Shown here one piece after another: positions 13,391 to 18,235 of a stretch of 18,235 nt of DNA. The notes below the pieces were generated by a model. That model worked only from the letters and a program-made list of their open reading frames with translations, made no database searches and was not told where the DNA came from. The position numbers and the translations under genes are program-made. Source of the DNA: Deltaproteobacteria bacterium (GTDB taxonomy: Bacteria > Desulfobacterota_B > Binatia > UBA9968). The stretch's first letter is position 1. The number at the start of each line of letters is the position of its first letter. The stretch is taken from the NCBI GenBank assembly GCA_005879255.1, contig VBKY01000016.1, forward strand, positions 1-18,235, in the 5' to 3' direction.

Positions 13391-14782
13391 TTACGTGACC
13401 GCCGGCACCGTCATGGCGTCCTTCACGCCATCTATCCAATCGACATCATCTGGAACAATTGTCGAAGTCCCACGGACTCGGTAGACGCCCGCGTCGCGCG
13501 CGCCCGGCGGCACCGCTCCCTTCTCGCGCCACGCCTTCGCGGCGTCGAGCAGCTTCATGCGTGCTTTGATCGTGCTGATGTCGCCGGCGCAGAGATGTTC
13601 TTTAGTGCGGTCCATGATCGGGCCGGGGCCTTCGTTCTCCGTGACGCAGACATCTTGCAAGTTGACTCCGGCGATGCCCAGGCGGCGCGCCTTGTGAATC
13701 TCCCAGTTGATCAAATAGTCGTTGGAACGTTTCGCTTTCATGCGAATATGGCCGAAGGGAAGCGAGTTGGTCGGCGGATCGTAGGCCTCTTCGGCGAACG
13801 ACTCGCGCACTTTCTCTTCGGTCGTCTTGGCGATCTCTTCAGTCGGGTACCAGCGCACCTGCCACTTGACGCAGTTCTCGTCGTCGACGGGAACGAAGGC
13901 GCGGGCGGCTTTTTGATCGGCGCCCGGCGGCATGGTGTAGAAGGGAAGTATAAACTGGTTGACGCGCCAGAGCGTCTTGCCGCCGCCGAGGGATCGCTTG
14001 GCGCCGTAGGTAAAGCCGGCTTCCCGGTCGAATATTTCGACGTCCTCGGGAGTTTTCTTCACTCCGGCCTTGTTCGCGGCCCGCTGCTGCGCCGGTTGTT
14101 GTTCATTCATCTCCTCGTCCGATAGATCGTACGGGGAATGCAACCACATGACATGAGTCGGATCGATGCCGCCTTCGAGGACCTGAAGATAATTCGCTTC
14201 TTGGAAAAACAGCCGATAGATGCGGTGCGCGTCCGGCACGCGGAGAAATTCGAAATCGGGGAGCTCGGGCAAATCCTTCGACAGGCCCATATGAGTCCAA
14301 ATGATGCCGCCGCGCTCGACGCAGGGGTAACCCGGGTGTTGCACTTCATCGATGAACTGTTGGTCGGGCGGTATGTTGGGCATCTCGATGCACTTGCCCA
14401 TCGGCGAATACTTCCAGGCGTGATAGGCGCAGCGCAGGCCGTCTTCCTCCACCCGTCCGAAGTAGAGCGGCGCCAGACGGTGGGAGCAGTAGGCGCCGAT
14501 GAGTCCGACTTTGCCGGCCGTCGTGCGAAAAAGAACCAAGTCCTCGCCGAGTAGTCTCACGCGGACCGGGCGGCCCCCGGGCTCGCTCAGATGCGCCGTC
14601 GGCACGACCGGAATCCAGTACTGGCGCATGAGATTGCCCATCAGCGTTGTCGGCCCGACGCGAGTCAGCGCGTCGTTTTCTTCGCGCGTGAAATTGTGCA
14701 GATCCTCTCTCCTGACCTTGAACATGCTCTCAGTTTTCACGGGTTCAATCCTCTTCCGGTTATTTGGATTCGTTTTTATCAT
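13391..14782 (-). CDS. Rieske [2Fe-2S] non-haem iron ring-hydroxylating oxygenase, large subunit
   Basis: This oxygenase component (463 residues) hydroxylates or demethylates aromatic or similar substrates, with electrons from a reductase not found here. The Rieske centre is CSH at 99-101 and CAYH at 118-121 (C-x1-H-x16-C-x2-H). The mononuclear iron site is EGGIDPTHVMWLH, giving Asp207, His210 and His215. LTRVGPTTLMGNLMRQYWIPV and VRVRLLGEDLVLFR are typical of the phthalate 4,5-dioxygenase-like alpha-subunit group, which works without a beta subunit. ATG 14782 has CGGAG 8 bases upstream. The ATG at 14725 (MFKVRREDL) would be nearer the usual family start but has a weaker site. The gene is divergent from a solute-binding protein gene and convergent with a CoA-transferase gene. 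Confidence 0.94.
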   Translation of the reverse strand: MIKTNPNNRKRIEPVKTESMFKVRREDLHNFTREENDALTRVGPTTLMGNLMRQYWIPVVPTAHLSEPGGRPVRVRLLGEDLVLFRTTAGKVGLIGAYCSHRLAPLYFGRVEEDGLRCAYHAWKYSPMGKCIEMPNIPPDQQFIDEVQHPGYPCVERGGIIWTHMGLSKDLPELPDFEFLRVPDAHRIYRLFFQEANYLQVLEGGIDPTHVMWLHSPYDLSDEEMNEQQPAQQRAANKAGVKKTPEDVEIFDREAGFTYGAKRSLGGGKTLWRVNQFILPFYTMPPGADQKAARAFVPVDDENCVKWQVRWYPTEEIAKTTEEKVRESFAEEAYDPPTNSLPFGHIRMKAKRSNDYLINWEIHKARRLGIAGVNLQDVCVTENEGPGPIMDRTKEHLCAGDISTIKARMKLLDAAKAWREKGAVPPGARDAGVYRVRGTSTIVPDDVDWIDGVKDAMTVPAVT

Positions 14783-14948
14783 AGGTGTGACTCCGTTCAA
14801 ACATCGCGCAGAGCAAGCAAAGCTTGCCGCCAAGTTCTAGATCTCTAATACGGCTCCTTTGGAAAGGATTTCCGCGTGCGCTTTGACACGGTAGCGATGT
14901 CAAGGTATTTGACTAGAGATTGCTTTGACTCATCCGCGAAAAAACCGA
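14783..14948. promoter_or_regulatory. Divergent control region with TTGACA-N9-TGTCAA palindrome and three TTTGAC copies
   Basis: The gap between the oxygenase and binding-protein genes contains a perfect inverted repeat, TTGACA (14883-14888) and TGTCAA (14898-14903). Its left half would also serve as a -35 box with TATTTG 17 bases on (14906-14911). TTTGAC occurs at 14882, 14908 and 14924. Two more perfect hairpins lie toward the oxygenase: GGAAA-GGA-TTTCC (14861-14873) and GCAAGC-AAA-GCTTGC (14813-14827). Together they suggest a regulator-bound divergent promoter, inferred from sequence only. Confidence 0.5.
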
Positions 14949-15950
14949 ATGCGAATTTCACTGCTCACCCTGGCGCTACTCTCTTCCTTGATGCTCATCC
15001 AGCCAATCCACGGCCAGGATAAGAAATTGGAGAAATTCTTTTTGTCCAACTCGACGCTCTCCGAAAGCCGGGCGCCGTTGTATATCGCACAGGATCTAAA
15101 GCTGTTTGAAAAATATGGTCTCGACGCGCAGATCGTCAACATCCGCGGCTCAGCGATCAATAATGCGTCGCTCATAGCGGGCGAGATTCAAATGGCGGTG
15201 GCCAATGGAACGATCGCGATTACCGCGGCGGCGCGCGGCGCGCCGATCGTCATCGTCGGCACCATCGGCCCGACCCGATACAGCCTGGTGTCGCGCTCGC
15301 TTATTTCGGGTTCGCAGCTCAAGGGTAAAACCATCGGCATCGGCGGCTTCGGCATCGGCGACTACTTCGTGTTGCGTCGCCTATTACCCAAATTGGGATT
15401 TTCCGAGAAGGACGTTACGCTACTACCCACCGGCACCACTTCATCCTTCGACCGGTTGAATATCATGCTTTCCGGCAGGGCCGACGCGGTGATGGCGACC
15501 AAGAGCAACATCGACCGGATCGAGTTGCGGGGCGTGAAACTCAATGTCTTGACTGGCACCGAGGAGCAAAACGTGGATGTTTCCGGCGGCGATTTTTTTA
15601 CCACTCGTGAATTTTTGCGAACCAAACCCAATCAAATCAAGGCGGTCTTTCGAGCATTCGGCGAAGCCGTGCGGATCGGCCGGGAAAACCGCGAGGTCTT
15701 TCATCGCGCGATCAGGCGGTACATGAAAGAAGACAATCCAAAGCTGATCGACAAGTTCTACGATGCCCATTACTACTTCGCGCTCAAGCCGCGAAATATG
15801 CATCCATTGGAAACTGCCCTCGACCTGGACATCAAAGATATGCAGGCGACGGTTTCGGAGCTGCGCGGACGGCGCGCCGCCGATTTCATCGATCCCACGG
15901 CGCTCAAGGAAGTGGAGAAGGAAGGCTTCTTCGCGTGGGCGAAATTCTAG
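14949..15950 (+). CDS. NitT/TauT-type ABC transporter solute-binding protein (SsuA/THI5-like fold)
   Basis: This 333-residue periplasmic protein begins with a Sec signal peptide (MRISLLTLALLSSLMLIQPI, cleavage likely near HGQ-D). The mature part starts LEKFFLSNSTLSESRAPLYIA, with DLKLFEKYGLDAQIV, GEIQMAVANGTIAITAAARG and LKGKTIGIGGFGIGDYFVLR. These are typical of the NMT1/SsuA-like family, which binds sulfonates, nitrate or aromatic acids. ATG 14949 is preferred because the signal peptide then starts at the right place; a TTG at 14925 would add 8 residues (MTHPRKNR). No clear ribosome-binding site precedes either. Its stop is followed 24 bases later, in the same frame, by a leaderless relative. 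No permease or ATPase is present. The divergent Rieske gene suggests the ligand may be that oxygenase's substrate. Confidence 0.9.
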   Translation: MRISLLTLALLSSLMLIQPIHGQDKKLEKFFLSNSTLSESRAPLYIAQDLKLFEKYGLDAQIVNIRGSAINNASLIAGEIQMAVANGTIAITAAARGAPIVIVGTIGPTRYSLVSRSLISGSQLKGKTIGIGGFGIGDYFVLRRLLPKLGFSEKDVTLLPTGTTSSFDRLNIMLSGRADAVMATKSNIDRIELRGVKLNVLTGTEEQNVDVSGGDFFTTREFLRTKPNQIKAVFRAFGEAVRIGRENREVFHRAIRRYMKEDNPKLIDKFYDAHYYFALKPRNMHPLETALDLDIKDMQATVSELRGRRAADFIDPTALKEVEKEGFFAWAKF

Positions 15951-15974
15951 ATCGATAAGAAGGATGGTAGAGGA

Positions 15975-17039
15975 ATGAAACTTAGAGTCGGCAACGGCTG
16001 CTGGCATGCGGGGCATGTGCAAGCGGCAATGAATGCGCTTGAGGCAGGCTTCTTTTCCCAGGAAGGATTGGACGTGGAAGTCGTTCACGCCAAAATCAAT
16101 CCAAAAGGGATGGAGTCGAGCCGGCCCGATGGCGAGCGTTATGACGAGGTCGGTACCGTCGTGCGCGACATGATCGCCTTCAACATCGACATTATTCCCG
16201 ACGTCCATGTGCGAACACCGTTTGCCGAGCGCGCTCTTGGCAACGACGAACTGCGCATCATCGGCGGCTGGCGTAACTGGTTTCCGGCCACCTTGGTCAC
16301 GGCGCCGGGGATAAAGTCGATCAAGGACTTGAAAGGCAAACGGATCGGCGATTGGTACAAAGGCGGCATCGCCACTATGTGGATCGAACATCAGCTGCGC
16401 CAAGCGGGATTAAATCCGGAGCAAGACGTCGAATGGAAAGTCGGCTACAAATACGGCTCCATGCGCGAGGCGTGGAAGCCGCTTCACGCCGGCGAAACCG
16501 ACGCGGCGCTGGTGCGCAACCAATTCGTTCCTGAGCTTTTGGAAAAAGGTTTCAACAAGCTCTATGATTTCGTCGAAGATTCCAAGCCTCATGGCCGGCC
16601 GGATCGCGTCACGGTGGCGCGCAAATCGTTCATCGCGCGCAATCCTGAGTTGATCAAACGCTACTGGAAAGCGACGATTCGCGGCTACCACTTCATGCGC
16701 ATCGTGCCGGAAAACTTTCCGTTCCAACGCATGGTCGAAAGCAAGATCCGGGTGAACAATCCCGATCCGTCGGAAAATATGCGCGATCTGCGGCCGATTC
16801 GCATAATGGAAAGCGCTTTCTTCCCGCTTGACGGCCAGCTTACGGCCGAGGGTGTCTGGCGCATTTTGGAAGAGCATCAAGACGCCGGCGTATTGTCCAA
16901 GTCGATCACTCGCAGAGATGTCGAAGATGTCGTATGCCAGGAGCTGGTCAAAGAAGCGTGGGAAGAGATTTCACAAACCGACGAGGTCAAGCGCAATCTC
17001 GAACGACTGCAGCCGGTGGTGGAAAAATACGGCTATTGA
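15975..17039 (+). CDS. Leaderless solute-binding-fold protein (SsuA/THI5-like), possibly an enzyme
   Basis: This 354-residue protein shares the type II binding-protein pattern: EAGFFSQEGLDVEVV (23-37), GGWRNWFPATLVT (97-109), SIKDLKGKRIGDWYKGG (115-131), LHAGETDAALVRNQFVPELL (169-188). It lacks any signal peptide, starting MKLRVGNGCWHAGHVQ. Only 8 sense codons separate its ATG from the previous gene's in-frame stop, so a hidden leader can be excluded. It is probably cytoplasmic. Proteins with this fold and no leader include enzymes such as DszB sulfinate desulfinase and 4,5-dihydroxyphthalate decarboxylase, so an enzymatic role is plausible. The Cys9/His11/His14 cluster near the start is notable. 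No THI5 cysteine-rich CCCFC iron motif is seen. A weak AGAGGA lies just before the ATG. Confidence 0.75.
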   Translation: MKLRVGNGCWHAGHVQAAMNALEAGFFSQEGLDVEVVHAKINPKGMESSRPDGERYDEVGTVVRDMIAFNIDIIPDVHVRTPFAERALGNDELRIIGGWRNWFPATLVTAPGIKSIKDLKGKRIGDWYKGGIATMWIEHQLRQAGLNPEQDVEWKVGYKYGSMREAWKPLHAGETDAALVRNQFVPELLEKGFNKLYDFVEDSKPHGRPDRVTVARKSFIARNPELIKRYWKATIRGYHFMRIVPENFPFQRMVESKIRVNNPDPSENMRDLRPIRIMESAFFPLDGQLTAEGVWRILEEHQDAGVLSKSITRRDVEDVVCQELVKEAWEEISQTDEVKRNLERLQPVVEKYGY

Positions 17040-17095
17040 CATGGATGGATTCGAAATTTTGGTCGCGTAGTGAGCTGGTATAGTTCTCGAAAACC

Positions 17096-18235
17096 ATGTT
17101 GCCGGAAGAAATGGTTGAAGATCATAGCGCCGTAACGCTGGACAAAGTCGGCGAGGTCCTGCGGCTTTATACCAAGGCACTCAGCGGGCGCGAGATTCAC
17201 CTCGTGGCCTCGGGTGCGGGCGGAACAAGGGGCGCTGGTTGGCTGACGCCTTCCGACGAGGGCAAAGCGGTCATCCTCAAGCTCCCGTCGAAGATCGATC
17301 GCTTTCCTTCGAAAAAGGAAAACTTCGCCTGGTACAAGGTCATCCTGACTCATCAGGCGGGCCACGTCGAGTTCGGCACGTTGGAGTTTCGCTTTGCGCG
17401 ACCGTCGCGCCACTTCGCCGATTGGCGCTTGCATCTTGCTCGAAACAGAAACCTGGAAAACTCCGGCAGCGATCTCGAACGATTTTTCCGGCTCTTCCCC
17501 GACCGGCAGCTTGGCACAGCGGTCTTTGAAATTATCGAAGACGCGCGCATCGACGCGCGCATCGTCGCCTCATACGCAGGGATTCGATTGCTGTTTCGCC
17601 GGGTGTCTGAGTTCGTCGCGGCGGCACGGCCGCGCCTGGCGGCGTTGCCGCTTCGCGAAGCTTTCCTCGAAGCGCTCGTTCAAGCGAGCCTTGGCGGCGA
17701 TCCGATGAAGGAGGCGTCAGAAGAACTCCGGTCCGATCTTCGATCGGGCTTGGAAGTTTTCAATAAAATCAAAGAAGCGGACGCGACCGTCGAAGACGCC
17801 GTCGAAGCGGCGTTGCGAATCTACGAAATCGCCGCCCGCTTGCCCAATGTCCCGATCGACGAGTGCGAGCACGAACATGACCGACCTCGACCTCGCCGAA
17901 GCGACGATGCTCCGCCGAACGAGTTGGCGGATCCCGTGGCTGATCCGAACGAGATGCCTTTTACGCCGCCGCCGGCAGTCGAATTTCGCTTGGACAACGA
18001 TCAACAATTCCATCAATTCGAAATTAAAACCAACTCCGATGATAGGGATGGAGTGATTTCCGCGGGGAACGATCCGCAAGGGCCCCTCGGGCGCGATGAG
18101 CCGTTCAGCTATCTTTACCCGGAATGGGATTTTCGCGCCGGCGCCTATCGAAGCCGATGGTGCCACGTGCGCGACCGGATAATCGACGAAGGCACATCGG
18201 ATTTCTACAGTGAGACTCTGGCCGAACACCGTCCT
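17096..18235 (+). CDS. NorD/CbbO-like protein, N-terminal part (3' end outside window)
   Basis: The frame is open from ATG 17096 to the right edge, 380 codons without a stop. An in-frame stop at 17081-17083 excludes an earlier start. Relatives (NorD, CbbO) work with a MoxR-type ATPase (NorQ/CbbQ) to activate metalloenzymes such as nitric oxide reductase or Rubisco. Features are THQAGHVEFGTLEF (His86, His90), LFPDRQLGTAVFEIIEDARID (133-153) followed by YAGIR, and FSYLYPEWDF...YRSRWCHVRD near the right end. These match the family's pre-VWA half as I know it; the von Willebrand A domain would lie past the edge. A low-complexity acidic/proline linker lies at about 265-300. The position is 56 bases after the leaderless gene and no ribosome-binding site is seen. 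A matching MoxR ATPase is not in the window. Confidence 0.8.
   Translation, partial: MLPEEMVEDHSAVTLDKVGEVLRLYTKALSGREIHLVASGAGGTRGAGWLTPSDEGKAVILKLPSKIDRFPSKKENFAWYKVILTHQAGHVEFGTLEFRFARPSRHFADWRLHLARNRNLENSGSDLERFFRLFPDRQLGTAVFEIIEDARIDARIVASYAGIRLLFRRVSEFVAAARPRLAALPLREAFLEALVQASLGGDPMKEASEELRSDLRSGLEVFNKIKEADATVEDAVEAALRIYEIAARLPNVPIDECEHEHDRPRPRRSDDAPPNELADPVADPNEMPFTPPPAVEFRLDNDQQFHQFEIKTNSDDRDGVISAGNDPQGPLGRDEPFSYLYPEWDFRAGAYRSRWCHVRDRIIDEGTSDFYSETLAEHRP

Noticed and set aside
15441..16403. 320-codon antisense frame spanning two binding-fold genes
   Set aside because: It lies opposite two well-supported genes and across their junction; it is a by-product of their codon bias.
15975..17039. 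Possible THI5-type pyrimidine synthase, suggested by fold and by tenA in the same window
   Set aside because: The cysteine-rich iron motif of THI5 is absent, and tenA lies 8 kb away with no other thiamin genes.

Overview
The window reads as a chromosomal segment of an uncultured environmental bacterium of mid-range GC. It carries scattered catabolic genes, solute-binding proteins with no transporter partners, and many intergenic palindromic repeats. That combination is common in soil and groundwater lineages such as Desulfobacterota-, Tectomicrobia- or NC10-like bacteria, but this placement is a guess from gene content and repeat style. No rRNA, tRNA, CRISPR array or transposase was seen.

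Layout. (1) 1-2879 is a compact rightward DNA-alkylation-repair operon. It holds an ECF sigma factor (cut by the left edge), an O6-alkylguanine methyltransferase carrying an Ada-type four-cysteine domain at its C-terminus, an AlkA-type glycosylase, and a second methyltransferase. The first junction is translationally coupled. (2) 3100-3930 is a siderophore-interacting flavoreductase. (3) 4258-5442 is an unusual protein with two tandem beta-rich repeats followed by a caspase/CHAT-like His-Cys domain. (4) 5501-7051 holds a YdjM-type membrane protein, a small four-helix membrane protein, and several palindromic or tandem repeats. (5) 7052-8211 has a TenA-type thiaminase II convergent with a small secreted protein that has its own terminator.

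(6) 8557-17039 is a catabolic neighbourhood. It contains a periplasmic solute-binding protein, a divergent amidohydrolase, a RidA-like protein, a class III CoA-transferase, a Rieske non-haem iron oxygenase, a second solute-binding protein divergent from the oxygenase, and a leaderless solute-binding-fold protein. No permease or ATPase is present, so the binding proteins are orphans here. The set suggests uptake and breakdown of an aromatic or heterocyclic acid, with the substrate unknown. (7) 17096 to the right edge is the N-terminal part of a NorD/CbbO-like protein.

The two most unusual items are the sigma-linked, domain-swapped Ada module and the double-repeat caspase-like protein. A family of hairpin-forming repeats at 5501-5627 and 11032-11192, with 13-bp perfect terminal inverted repeats, also deserves attention.
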